28,270 nucleotides of DNA from UQRS01 sp964481575 (GCA_964481575.1 CAYZTR010000028.1:1-28270); one strand, 5' to 3'; counted from the stretch's first letter, positions 14,310-22,185 are shown. Made by a program: numbers and translations. The notes: a model not told the origin generated them from the sequence alone.

Positions 14310-16061
14310 ATGGATCAAGAAAATCAGAACTACAATCAACCCCAGGCGAATCTCTCCGGAAATACGCCGGTGGAATCTGAACAAGCTGCGCCATTGTGCC
14401 CCGCTATGTCAGCTGTTGTATCCGAAGCGGAAATCGCTTCTCCGGAAGCACAGCCTATGGAAACATCGGCGGAAGCGGTTTCATCTGTGCCGCCCGTTCC
14501 GCCTGCCTCATCGGTTCCTCCGGTGCCACCTGTACCGCCGGTCTCGCCTGCCGCCAAACCGGTATCTTATGATCCTACGACCGGTGCGCCTATTTATGAT
14601 TCTCAGCCTGCCGGTGTCGCGGAGCCTGCCGCCCAACCGGTATCTTATGATCCTACGACCGGTGCGCCGCTATATGCTTCTCAGTCGGCCGTTGTCGCCG
14701 ATCGTGTGGCCCCGCCGATATCTTATCAGTCTGTAGCTGGTGCACCGGTTGCTGGAGGGCAGCCGATACAGCAGCCTGCGTCCGCAAACAACCAACCGGA
14801 AATGAAAATTACTTACACCGCCGTCGAGCCTGGAAAGGCGGAGCCACTGCCCCAAGGCGGCCCTAAATTGTTTTTCCGAATTTTGGCGATAGTGTTAGCG
14901 CTTTGTATGGTGGCTGCTGTTAGCTATGTTTGCGGACGCAATAGTCAAAAGAGTAATATTGACTCCTCTTTCTCTTCTGCAGGCTTGGCTCCTTTGCCGG
15001 AGGATATGGATGCTTCTTCGCCCAATGAAGTTTATAATGCCGTAGTGCAGTCTGTGGTGCTGATCCAGGTGTACAGTATGGACGACCCTACTGCGTCTAC
15101 CAGCGCCAGCGGTGTTATATATTCTCAAGACGGTTATATTGTAACCAACGATCATATCTATGCAAACGTTCCAAATCCCCAGTTCATTGTTACCTTAAGC
15201 AACGGTACGGAATATGATGCTACTTTCGTGGCGGGTGACAGCAGAACAGATCTGGCGGTTCTGAAGGTGGATGTCTCCGGTTTGCCGGTAGCGACCTTTG
15301 GAGATTCGTCCCAGGCCCAGGTAGGGGAGAATATCATCACTATTGGTAATCCGGCCGGTACAGCAGGTGCTTTTACCATGACCAAAGGTACCATCAGTGC
15401 GGTGGATCGTTGGGCAACCAACTCTTCCAATTATTCTATGCGCTTTTTGCAGATTGACGCTGCCATTAATCCTGGTTCTTCCGGTGGTGCACTGGTCAAT
15501 CTATATGGCCAGGTGATTGGGATCACGGCTTGGAAGTATGTGGGCGAATATTATGAAAACATGGGGTTTGCCATCCCCACTACTACGGTGAAACGTGTGG
15601 CAGACAGTTTGATTCAGTCTGGTTATGTAACCAATCGGGCCAAGCTGGGAATTAGCTATACCATGGTGAATTCTGTGACAGCCAGACTGAATGGTTATGA
15701 TAGCACCGGTCTGTTGGTTGCATCAATTACTTCGGATTCACCTATTGCTTCTTCTGGTATCGCCGAAGGAGATTTGATTATTGCTGTGGATGATCTAGCC
15801 ATTACCGATTCCAGTGTGATTCTGGCCAAGATCGAAGACAGCGCCCCCGGGGATACGCTGACCCTGACAGTGTTGCGTCCATCTTCCGGAAGCTCCTTCG
15901 TTGTCAGCGTTGCGCTAATGGAAGATACCGGTTCTTCCAGCTATACCACCGAAGTGACCTCTGATGCTTCTTCTGGAGGCAACGGTTCATTCATCTTTGG
16001 TGATGATTCCTCAGGCTCCAGTTCTCCTTCCGGCACCTTCGATTTTCCAGCAGGGGAATAA
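14310..16061 (+). CDS. htrA: HtrA/DegP-type membrane-anchored serine protease with PDZ domain
   Basis: A 583-residue envelope protease. A long Pro/Ser-rich cytosolic N-terminus (1-185) carries PP-runs and a 26-residue repeat. One transmembrane helix (about 186-208) follows, then a trypsin-like domain with the full triad: His282 in TNDHIYA, Asp314 in SRTDLAVLK and Ser391 in NPGSSGGAL. A PDZ domain (about 444-540) with SGIAEGDLI and a Gly/Ser-rich tail complete it. The ATG at 14310 overlaps the end region of the kinase gene (stop at 14308) and has GCGAGGAG upstream. The family degrades or refolds damaged exported proteins. The regulator-kinase-htrA order resembles CiaRH-HtrA and CssRS-controlled HtrA systems. 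The variant GSSGG instead of GNSGG is tolerated in the family. Confidence 0.93.
   Translation: MDQENQNYNQPQANLSGNTPVESEQAAPLCPAMSAVVSEAEIASPEAQPMETSAEAVSSVPPVPPASSVPPVPPVPPVSPAAKPVSYDPTTGAPIYDSQPAGVAEPAAQPVSYDPTTGAPLYASQSAVVADRVAPPISYQSVAGAPVAGGQPIQQPASANNQPEMKITYTAVEPGKAEPLPQGGPKLFFRILAIVLALCMVAAVSYVCGRNSQKSNIDSSFSSAGLAPLPEDMDASSPNEVYNAVVQSVVLIQVYSMDDPTASTSASGVIYSQDGYIVTNDHIYANVPNPQFIVTLSNGTEYDATFVAGDSRTDLAVLKVDVSGLPVATFGDSSQAQVGENIITIGNPAGTAGAFTMTKGTISAVDRWATNSSNYSMRFLQIDAAINPGSSGGALVNLYGQVIGITAWKYVGEYYENMGFAIPTTTVKRVADSLIQSGYVTNRAKLGISYTMVNSVTARLNGYDSTGLLVASITSDSPIASSGIAEGDLIIAVDDLAITDSSVILAKIEDSAPGDTLTLTVLRPSSGSSFVVSVALMEDTGSSSYTTEVTSDASSGGNGSFIFGDDSSGSSSPSGTFDFPAGE
14546..14668 (+). repeat. 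78-bp direct repeat in the HtrA N-terminal region
   Basis: About 45 nt starting at 14546 recur at 14624 with one mismatch, giving a period of 78 nt (26 residues). Both copies encode PVSYDPTTGAP, and a third diverged copy (PISYQSVAGAP) follows near 14716. The repeat lies in the Pro-rich segment before the transmembrane helix. Confidence 0.85.
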
Positions 16062-16078
16062 TTAAAAATGAAACAAGC

Positions 16079-16111
16079 CAGTCTCTGCTTCATCTGCAGG
16101 GACTGACTTTT
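16079..16111 (+). terminator. Terminator after htrA
   Basis: CAGTCTCTGC (16079-16088) pairs with GCAGGGACTG (16096-16105) with a single G:T wobble, a 7-nt loop and a following T-run. It separates the htrA operon from the convergent XRE gene. Confidence 0.85.
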
Positions 16112-16140
16112 TATAAATTGAAACTATGTTTGCTTTGGAT

Positions 16141-16551
16141 CTATTCCAGATAGCTGTTTTCTTTGAGTTTTTCCAGCAGTGCATGGATTTGCTGCTGATC
16201 CTCCTGGCTCAACAGGCGGAAATTCAGTACCACTGCTTTCTCATCGTCGGAAAGTTCCCCGAATCCCCAGGTGACCGACGAGACCATGGAGTCATCCCTT
16301 CCCTGATTGTTATATCTTGAGCCAGGGGATGAAAAAGACAGGATATCTGAAGGGTTATCCATCAGCAAATAATCTGGAGATGGCAAACAAAACAACTTGG
16401 TTAATTTTTCGATGACCTTGAGAGGCGGCGTTGTCTTATTGCTTTCATAACAGGATACCGTGGAACGAGTCACGCCAAGCGCTTTGGCAATATCCTCCTG
16501 CTTCAGTTGATTTTGTGTGCGATATTTTTTAATATTAGCGCCTAAACTCAT
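16141..16551 (-). CDS. XRE-family transcriptional regulator
   Basis: A 136-residue DNA-binding protein. The N-terminal helix-turn-helix (about 5-60) reads NIKKYRTQNQLKQEDIAKAL, then GVTRSTVSCYESNKTTPP, a typical Cro/CI-type fold. The remaining 75 residues are hydrophilic and end in a predicted helix rich in Glu, Gln and Lys (EDQQQIHALLEKLKEN), perhaps for dimerisation. The ATG has GAGGA about 7 nt upstream on the minus strand. It is divergent from the tRNA-Thr gene, with a perfect inverted repeat between them that could be its operator. Targets are unknown. Confidence 0.88.
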   Translation of the reverse strand: MSLGANIKKYRTQNQLKQEDIAKALGVTRSTVSCYESNKTTPPLKVIEKLTKLFCLPSPDYLLMDNPSDILSFSSPGSRYNNQGRDDSMVSSVTWGFGELSDDEKAVVLNFRLLSQEDQQQIHALLEKLKENSYLE

Positions 16552-16581
16552 TTTTTGTCCTCATCTTTCTGGAATTTGTAC

Positions 16582-16610
16582 TTGACTATTGGGTAAAAAG
16601 TTGGTATAAT
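16582..16610 (+). promoter_or_regulatory. Strong promoter of tRNA-Thr
   Basis: TTGACT (16582-16587) and TATAAT (16605-16610) at 17-nt spacing place the transcription start about 5 nt before the tRNA, so the 5' leader is very short. Confidence 0.85.
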
Positions 16611-16616
16611 TACCAA
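16601..16616. promoter_or_regulatory. Inverted repeat over the tRNA-Thr -10 element
   Basis: TTGGTA (16601-16606) and TACCAA (16611-16616) form perfect 6-bp arms around TAAT, exactly covering the -10 box. It also lies 50-65 nt upstream of the divergent XRE gene, so it is a candidate operator for that regulator. No binding data are implied. Confidence 0.45.
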
Positions 16617-16621
16617 TATTC

Positions 16622-16697
16622 GCTGGAGTGGCTCAGTTGGTAGAGCAGCTGATTCGTAATCAGCAGGTCGAGGGTTCGAGTCCCTTCTCCAGCTCCA
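16622..16697 (+). tRNA. tRNA-Thr (anticodon CGT)
   Basis: A complete cloverleaf can be drawn. The acceptor stem GCTGGAG pairs with CTCCAGC (16687-16693), the D arm is GCTC/GAGC, the anticodon stem GCTGA/TCAGC encloses loop TTCGTAA with anticodon CGT at 16655-16657, and the T arm is AGGG-type with TTCGAGT. The discriminator is T (16694) and the CCA end is encoded (16695-16697). CGT reads ACG, threonine. Confidence 0.97.
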
Positions 16698-16700
16698 GAA

Positions 16701-16730
16701 AAGCTCAACGCGGTAAGCGTTGGGCTTTTT
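16701..16730 (+). terminator. Terminator of the tRNA-Thr transcript
   Basis: AAGCTCAACGC (16701-16711) pairs with GCGTTGGGCTT (16717-16727) with one wobble and a GGTAA loop, followed by T residues. It starts four nt after the encoded CCA and also separates this transcript from the convergent reductase gene. Confidence 0.9.
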
Positions 16731-16745
16731 CCATGAAATAAACGG

Positions 16746-17777
16746 TTAGCGCTGCAGAATCGCTTCAATAGCGGCCAGTTCCTCTTCTGTAAAGTCCAGG
16801 TGGGCTACAGCGGCAGCGTTTTCCTCAATTTGTTCCACCCGGCTAGCGCCAATAATGCAGGAGGTGGCGTGCCCCGGCCGCAGCGCCCAGGCCAGTGCCA
16901 TTTGTGCCATAGTCTGTCCGCGGTTTTCCGCAATCTGATTCAATTCCTGCACCTTTGCGATCTGACGATCCCGCCAGGGATCCTCCTGATTGGCGCGCCC
17001 TTCCACACTGATGCGGGAATCGTTGGGGATCCCGTTCAAATAGCGGGAGGTGAGCATTCCCTGCGCCAAGGGGCAGAAGGCCACCGAGCCCATGCCTAAC
17101 TCGTTGAGCGTATCGAATAGCCCGTTTTCCGGCTCCCGGTGCAGCATGGAATAGCAAGGCTGATGAATCAGCGCGGTAACGCCCATGCTTTTCAGAATTG
17201 CGTAGGCTTGTCTTGTTTGTTCGGGATCATAAGAGGAAACGCCTACATATAACGCCTTGCCCTGCTGTACCGCCGTTGCAAGGGCGCCCATAGTTTCCTC
17301 CAAAGGTGTTTCACGGTCAAAACGATGGGAATAGAAAATATCCACATAATCCAGCCCCATGCGCTTCAGACTCTGATCTAGAGAGGCCAGCATATATTTC
17401 CGGTTGCCGCCGCCCTGACCATAAGGGCCGGGCCACATGTCAAATCCCGCTTTGGTAGAGATCAGCAGCTCGTCCCGATAAGGTTTCAAATCTTTTGCAA
17501 AAATCCGGCCGAAGGTTTCTTCTGCTGCACCGTAAGTGGGGCCATAATTATTTGCCAAATCAAAATGGGTAATTCCCAGGTCAAAAGCGCGCAAAGTCAT
17601 GGTGCGGCTGTTTTCAAAGGGCTTCATAGAGCCGAAATTTTTCCAGAAACCTAATGAAATTGCCGGGAGCTTCAGCCCGCTTTTTCCGCAAAAACGGTAA
17701 GGCATTCGCCCGTTATAACGGTTGTTATCGGCTTTATATAGTTCTCCTGCGTTGTAGGCAACCTGAATATCCGCCAT
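16746..17777 (-). CDS. gpr: Aldo-keto reductase, Gpr/YghZ type
   Basis: A 343-residue NADPH-dependent oxidoreductase. The sequence follows E. coli YghZ (Gpr, L-glyceraldehyde 3-phosphate reductase) closely, with YRFCGKSGLKLPA, GITHFDLANNYGP, ISTKAG, DMWPGPYG, DYVDIFYSHR and CPLAQGMLTSRYLNGIP. The catalytic tetrad is Asp73, Tyr78, Lys109 and His151. The ATG at 17777 has AGGAGA upstream on the minus strand. Known activities include methylglyoxal and aldehyde detoxification; the substrate here is inferred. It is a single-gene unit divergent from the trp operon, with a promoter and a perfect inverted repeat upstream that may control it. Confidence 0.92.
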   Translation of the reverse strand: MADIQVAYNAGELYKADNNRYNGRMPYRFCGKSGLKLPAISLGFWKNFGSMKPFENSRTMTLRAFDLGITHFDLANNYGPTYGAAEETFGRIFAKDLKPYRDELLISTKAGFDMWPGPYGQGGGNRKYMLASLDQSLKRMGLDYVDIFYSHRFDRETPLEETMGALATAVQQGKALYVGVSSYDPEQTRQAYAILKSMGVTALIHQPCYSMLHREPENGLFDTLNELGMGSVAFCPLAQGMLTSRYLNGIPNDSRISVEGRANQEDPWRDRQIAKVQELNQIAENRGQTMAQMALAWALRPGHATSCIIGASRVEQIEENAAAVAHLDFTEEELAAIEAILQR

Positions 17778-17847
17778 TTAAAATCTCTCCTTTTATGAAT
17801 TAAATATATTATCAGCCAGTAATTCATCCGGGTATCGGATTGTTGTC

Positions 17848-17877
17848 ATTGTATCACACTTCCTTTCTTTTTGTCTA
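17848..17877 (-). promoter_or_regulatory. Promoter of the aldo-keto reductase gene
   Basis: On the minus strand, TAGACA (17877-17872) and TACAAT (17853-17848) are spaced by 18 nt, giving a leader of about 65 nt before the reductase ATG. Confidence 0.55.
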
Positions 17878-17880
17878 CCG

Positions 17881-17904
17881 TTTTGTCGACAATTTTCGAC
17901 AAAA
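17881..17904. promoter_or_regulatory. Perfect 9-bp inverted repeat, candidate operator
   Basis: TTTTGTCGA (17881-17889) and TCGACAAAA (17896-17904) are perfect inverted arms around 6 nt. The site lies just upstream of the reductase -35 and about 70 nt before the trp -35. No T-tract or transcript makes it a terminator, so a dimeric regulator binding site is the best reading. Confidence 0.55.
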
Positions 17905-17972
17905 CCTGTGTTTTCCAAGCAGGGACATTTCTTTCGGCTTTTCATAAATTTCAGAAATTTGTGCTAGAACAC

Positions 17973-18000
17973 TTGACTTTTTCCGCTGAAGGCGTATAAT
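17973..18000 (+). promoter_or_regulatory. Promoter of the trp operon
   Basis: TTGACT (17973-17978) and TATAAT (17995-18000) are separated by 16 nt. Transcription should start near 18007, immediately before the T-box leader. Confidence 0.8.
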
Positions 18001-18004
18001 ATTA

Positions 18005-18283
18005 GCAGAAACCGTTGAAGCGAAGGTAAAACCTGTTGTGCACTTGCAGAGAGTCCGGGGTGCTGGGAACCGGATAGATCGCAGACTGGTAAATGGGTCG
18101 CTGAGGGTGTGGGGAACCGGCTTCTTGCCCAAGTATCCGCAACGTGGTTTGCATACGTCAGTTGCAAGGGGTATGTTGGTACTCCGAAAGTGCATGGTTG
18201 TCCATGAATCAAGGTGGCACCGCGAGTTTTTTGATTTACTCGTCCTTGACTATACGATTATTGTATGGTCATGGGCGTTTTTT
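18005..18283 (+). ncRNA. Tryptophan T-box riboswitch with terminator
   Basis: A T-box leader that reads uncharged tRNA-Trp. Stem I is closed by AGCGA (18019-18023) pairing with TCGCT (18098-18102), and the specifier codon TGG (18094-18096) sits just 5' of that arm. The conserved AGAGAG lies at 18047-18052. The T-box AAGGTGGCACCGCGA (18211-18225) offers TGGC, complementary to a GCCA end, as expected for tRNA-Trp with a G discriminator. The terminator is CGTCCTTGACTATAC (18241-18255) with GTATGGTCATGGGCG (18263-18277) and T6 (18278-18283). The alternative pairing of AAGG/CGCG with CGTCCTT forms the antiterminator. It controls trpEGDCFBA, whose first ATG is at 18347. Confidence 0.95.
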
Positions 18284-18346
18284 ATTTGCATGAAATTCTT
18301 TTTCCTTGTAAAAAATGCCCATGATAATCTGAAAGGAGCCAGAATC

Positions 18347-19822
18347 ATGTTGTATCCCTCCTTAGAGGAAGCCAAAAAAATTGCAGCGTCGGGAGACTAT
18401 CAGGTCCTTCCGGTTAAGGCGGAAATTTTTTCTGACATTCGCACTCCGATTGAGGTTATGCGGACGTTGAAAAAGGTCAGCCGTCATGTTTATATGCTGG
18501 AATCCATTGAGGATACGCACCGTTGGGGGCGCTATACTTTTCTAGGGTATGACCCCCAGTTGGAGGTCACCTGCACCAATGGGCAAATGACCGTCCGTAA
18601 CGGGGAGGTGCAAACCTTTTCGGTGACGCATCCGGGGGAGTATCTGCGACAATTGCTGGCCCAGTATAAAAGTCCCCGGTTGACGCAGTTTCCGCCCTTT
18701 ACCGGTGGCTTGGTAGGGTATTTTTCCTATGATTATATCAAATATGCCGAGCCGGTACTGAAGTTGGATGCCCAGGACAACGAAGGGTTCAAAGATGTAG
18801 ACCTGATGCTGTTTGACAAGGTCATTTGTTTTGATAATTTCAGTCAGAAAATCATTCTGATTGCCAATGTGCGGACAGCGAATTTGGAGGAGGATTACTG
18901 CCGGATCTCCAATGATTTGGAGGAAATGTCCAGATTGGTTCGCTGTGGCCAGCCTGAGTCTATTGCTCCAGGGCGGTTGAAGTCGTCTTTCCATGGGTTG
19001 TTTTCCAAAGAGGAATATTGTCGGATGGTGGAGTGCGGCAAGCGCTATATCCGGGAAGGGGATATTTTCCAGGTTGTGTTGTCCAACCGGCTGGAAGCTG
19101 AATTTGAAGGATCTTTGTTTGATACCTATCGGGTGCTTCGAACCTCTAACCCTTCTCCCTATATGTTTTATTTTTCCAGTGATGATATTGAGATTGCCGG
19201 GGCTTCGCCTGAGACACTGGTGAAGCTGCAGGACGGCGTGTTGCATACCTTTCCTCTGGCTGGTACCCGTCCACGGGGAAAAACCAAAGAGGAGGATGAC
19301 GCCCTGGAAGCGGAGTTGTTGGCTGATGAGAAAGAACGCTCCGAGCATAATATGCTGGTGGATTTGGGGCGTAACGACATTGGAAAAATCTCCCGCTTCG
19401 GCAGCGTTGCCGTAGAAAAATATATGTCTATTGAGCGATATTCCCATGTAATGCATATTGGTTCCACCGTCCGGGGGGAGATTCGCCCGGAGAAAGATGC
19501 TATAGATGCGGTGGATGCCATCCTGCCGGCCGGCACCTTATCCGGTGCGCCAAAAGTTCGGGCCTGCCAGATCATCAATGAATTGGAAAACAATAAGCGT
19601 GGCATTTATGGCGGTGCTATCGGCTATATTGATTTTACCGGCAATATGGATACCTGCATTGCTATCCGGATTGCCTTTAAGAAAAACGGTAAGGTGTTTG
19701 TCCGCTCCGGCGCCGGCATCGTCGCCGACTCTGTGCCGGAAAAGGAATATCAGGAATGCCTGAACAAAGCGCGGGCTGTGTTGAACGCATTGGAATTGGC
19801 AGATGGAGGGCTGGACAAATGA
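18347..19822 (+). CDS. trpE: Anthranilate synthase component I
   Basis: A 491-residue enzyme that, with TrpG, converts chorismate and glutamine to anthranilate, the first step of tryptophan synthesis. The regulatory LES motif (51-53) lies near the N-terminus. The C-terminal chorismate-binding domain shows GDIFQVVLSNR, GASPETLVKL, AGTRPRGKT, ERSEHNMLVDLGRND, SHVMHI (His370 probably catalytic), PAGTLSGAPK and GAIGYIDFTGN. The ATG at 18347 follows AAAGGAG. A longer in-frame opening back to 18038 runs through the T-box and is rejected. The stop overlaps the trpG start (ATGA). Feedback inhibition by tryptophan is likely because of the LES motif. Confidence 0.96.
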   Translation: MLYPSLEEAKKIAASGDYQVLPVKAEIFSDIRTPIEVMRTLKKVSRHVYMLESIEDTHRWGRYTFLGYDPQLEVTCTNGQMTVRNGEVQTFSVTHPGEYLRQLLAQYKSPRLTQFPPFTGGLVGYFSYDYIKYAEPVLKLDAQDNEGFKDVDLMLFDKVICFDNFSQKIILIANVRTANLEEDYCRISNDLEEMSRLVRCGQPESIAPGRLKSSFHGLFSKEEYCRMVECGKRYIREGDIFQVVLSNRLEAEFEGSLFDTYRVLRTSNPSPYMFYFSSDDIEIAGASPETLVKLQDGVLHTFPLAGTRPRGKTKEEDDALEAELLADEKERSEHNMLVDLGRNDIGKISRFGSVAVEKYMSIERYSHVMHIGSTVRGEIRPEKDAIDAVDAILPAGTLSGAPKVRACQIINELENNKRGIYGGAIGYIDFTGNMDTCIAIRIAFKKNGKVFVRSGAGIVADSVPEKEYQECLNKARAVLNALELADGGLDK

Positions 19823-20394
19823 TTCTTTTAATTGATAATTACGACAGCTTTTCTTATAATCTGTATCAGCTCATTGGAACCATTGATCCGGAGATCCGGG
19901 TGATCCGCAATGATGAATTGACGGTGGAGGAAATCCGGGATTTGCAACCAAAGTTGATTATTCTTTCTCCCGGTCCCGGCCGTCCCTGCGACGCCGGTGT
20001 CTGCGAGGCGGTGGCCCGAGAACTGGGCCCTGAAATTCCGGTGTTCGGCGTTTGCTTGGGACACCAGGCTATTTGCGAGGCGTTTGGTGCCACTGTGACC
20101 TACGCCAAGGAGCTGATGCATGGCAAGCAGTCTCTTGTTACGGTCGATGCTTCCTGTCCCTTGTTTGCAGGTTTGTCTCGAGAATTCCCAGTAGGACGTT
20201 ACCACAGCCTGGCTGCAGATGCAGCTACTCTGCCGGATTGTCTGCAAGTTGTTGCCGAAACAACGGATCATGAGGTTATGGCGGTTCAGCATAAATCTTA
20301 TCCCATTTACGGGGTGCAGTTTCATCCCGAATCAATTCTTACACCTTGCGGCTTACAAATGCTGCAAAATCTGATTGGAGGTATTGCAAAATGA
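19819..20394 (+). CDS. trpG: Anthranilate synthase component II (glutamine amidotransferase)
   Basis: A 191-residue class I glutamine amidotransferase that supplies ammonia to TrpE. The nucleophile is Cys79 in FGVCLGHQ, with His169 and Glu171 in QFHPES completing the triad, and the oxyanion segment SPGPG at 50-54. The ATG overlaps the trpE stop by 4 nt and has GGAGGG upstream (19805-19810). The protein is a stand-alone subunit and is not fused to TrpD as in enteric bacteria. It might also serve folate synthesis (PabA role), which cannot be judged here. Confidence 0.96.
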   Translation: MILLIDNYDSFSYNLYQLIGTIDPEIRVIRNDELTVEEIRDLQPKLIILSPGPGRPCDAGVCEAVARELGPEIPVFGVCLGHQAICEAFGATVTYAKELMHGKQSLVTVDASCPLFAGLSREFPVGRYHSLAADAATLPDCLQVVAETTDHEVMAVQHKSYPIYGVQFHPESILTPCGLQMLQNLIGGIAK

Positions 20395-21398
20395 TCAAAG
20401 AGTACAACATTCAGCTATCCACCAAAACCGATCTAAGTTATGAGGAAGCTTACACCTGCGTCAACGAAATTATGTCCGGTGAGACCACCGAAGTGGAGCG
20501 GGCCGCTTTCCTGAGCTTGTTGGCCATGAAGGGTGCCACCAATGCCGAGATTTCTGGCTGTGCCGCCGCTATGCGGGATCATGCGTTGTCTGTGAAGCCT
20601 CCTATGGATGTGTTGGAGATTGTGGGGACCGGTGGGGACCGTTCCAACTCTTTCAACATCTCTTCTACCGCCGCTATTGTCATTGCTGCCGCCGGACAGC
20701 CGGTGGCTAAGCATGGAAATCGAGCGGCTTCCTCTAAGTGCGGTGCAGCTGATGTGTTGGAAGCCCTGGGAGTCAATGTGCAGCAGGAGCCTGAAAAGGC
20801 AGTGCAGCTGCTGGAGCAGGTGGGCATCTGCTTTTTCTTTGCCCAGAAATATCATACATCCATGAAATATGTTGGCCCGATCCGGAAGGGATTGGGTTTC
20901 CCGACGGTCTTCAATCTTTTGGGGCCTCTGACCAATCCCGGCGCGCCTAAATATCAGGTGATGGGTGTTTATCAGGAATCCCTGATCGAGCCTATGGCTG
21001 AGATTCTTCATAAGCTTGGGGTTACCGATGGTTTGGTGGTGTATGGGCAGGACGTGATGGATGAGATTTCTGCGTCGGCGCCCACTACCGTTTGTGAGTT
21101 TCATAGTACAGAGCGCAAGCTCTATGAGATAAAGCCGGAGGACTTCGGCCTGACCCGTTGCCAGAAGGCGGATTTGGTGGGCGGCGATCCGGCTGAAAAC
21201 GCAGCCATTACCAGGGCAGTTCTAAACGGAGAGCAGTCACCCCGGCGGAACGCGGTGCTTCTGAATGCCGGTGCGGCTTTGTATATTGCCGGGAAAGCTG
21301 CCACTATTGCGGAGGGAATTGATTTGGCGGCCGAAGCTATTGACAGTGGAAAAGCCGCCGAAACACTGGAGCAGTATATTGCTGTGTCCAATGGGTGA
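20391..21398 (+). CDS. trpD: Anthranilate phosphoribosyltransferase
   Basis: A 335-residue enzyme that joins anthranilate to PRPP, the second committed step. The PRPP-binding GTGGD (79-83), the NSFNISSTA segment and the KHGNRAASSKCGAADVLE loop (from Lys107) are all visible, and the length is typical. The ATG overlaps the trpG stop as ATGA, with TGGAGG upstream. The usual GSAD in the second loop is GAAD here, a minor change. Confidence 0.96.
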   Translation: MIKEYNIQLSTKTDLSYEEAYTCVNEIMSGETTEVERAAFLSLLAMKGATNAEISGCAAAMRDHALSVKPPMDVLEIVGTGGDRSNSFNISSTAAIVIAAAGQPVAKHGNRAASSKCGAADVLEALGVNVQQEPEKAVQLLEQVGICFFFAQKYHTSMKYVGPIRKGLGFPTVFNLLGPLTNPGAPKYQVMGVYQESLIEPMAEILHKLGVTDGLVVYGQDVMDEISASAPTTVCEFHSTERKLYEIKPEDFGLTRCQKADLVGGDPAENAAITRAVLNGEQSPRRNAVLLNAGAALYIAGKAATIAEGIDLAAEAIDSGKAAETLEQYIAVSNG

Positions 21399-21402
21399 GC
21401 CT

Positions 21403-22185
21403 ATGATTCTGGAACAACTGGCGGCCCATGCCCGGGAGCGGGTGGCGATGGCCCGGGAAAAGCTGCCGCTGGAAGTGCTGCGGGAACAGGCGCTGGCTTG
21501 TTCAAAGGGAAATTTCCCATTTGAGGCTGCCCTGCAAAAGCCCGGCCTTTCCTTTATCTGCGAAGTGAAAAGGGCATCTCCTTCCAAAGGGGTGATCGCG
21601 GAGGATTTTCCTTATTTGCAGATCGCCAGGGACTATGAGGCAGCAGGTGCGGACTGCATCTCCTGTCTTACCGAGCCAAAATGGTTTCTTGGTTCAGATG
21701 CCATTTTCCGGGATATTCGGGCTGCTGTTTCATTGCCCATGATTCGCAAGGATTTCACCGTGGATGTTTATCAGATTTATGAAGCCAAATGTATGGGCGC
21801 CAATGCGGTTTTGCTCATCTGTGCCCTGTTGGATACCGATACCATTCACCGCTGGCTGGGGCTTTGTAACGATCTTGGGCTGACTGCTTTGGTGGAAACC
21901 CATGATGAGAATGAGATTCGGTCGGCTGTGGCCGCCGGTGCTCGTGTCATCGGTGTCAATAACCGGAATCTGAAGAACTTCACGGTCGATTTTTCCAATG
22001 CCAGCCGCTTGCGGCATTTGATCCCCGATACTGCGCTCTATGTGGCCGAAAGCGGTGTGCAGACACCGGCTGATACCGCCGCTTTGTGGGAGCTGGGGGC
22101 GGATGCAGTTTTGATTGGAGAAACCCTTATGCGAGCGGAAAATAAGGCGTCCATGCTGGCGGCACTGCGGGGGTGCACTATGTGA
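21403..22185 (+). CDS. trpC: Indole-3-glycerol-phosphate synthase
   Basis: A 260-residue TIM-barrel enzyme that closes the indole ring. Catalytic Lys56 lies in CEVKRASPSKG and Lys116 in MIRKDF; VGVNNRNLKNF and VAESGV line the phosphate site. The ATG at 21403 (MILEQLAA) is chosen over the ATG at 21391 because GGTGA (21394-21398) fits a ribosome binding site only for the former and the N-terminus then matches the family. It begins 4 nt after the trpD stop, so coupling is likely. Confidence 0.94.
   Translation: MILEQLAAHARERVAMAREKLPLEVLREQALACSKGNFPFEAALQKPGLSFICEVKRASPSKGVIAEDFPYLQIARDYEAAGADCISCLTEPKWFLGSDAIFRDIRAAVSLPMIRKDFTVDVYQIYEAKCMGANAVLLICALLDTDTIHRWLGLCNDLGLTALVETHDENEIRSAVAAGARVIGVNNRNLKNFTVDFSNASRLRHLIPDTALYVAESGVQTPADTAALWELGADAVLIGETLMRAENKASMLAALRGCTM

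Noticed and set aside
18038..18346. 104-residue N-terminal extension of TrpE
   Set aside because: It runs through the T-box leader and its terminator; the ATG at 18347 has a strong binding site and matches TrpE length.
18005..18346. A Trp-rich leader peptide controlling trp by ribosome-mediated attenuation
   Set aside because: There is no short open frame with tandem Trp codons; the conserved T-box sequence and specifier explain the control.
18542..19456. Minus-strand open frame opposite trpE
   Set aside because: It lacks any motif and is fully contained in trpE.
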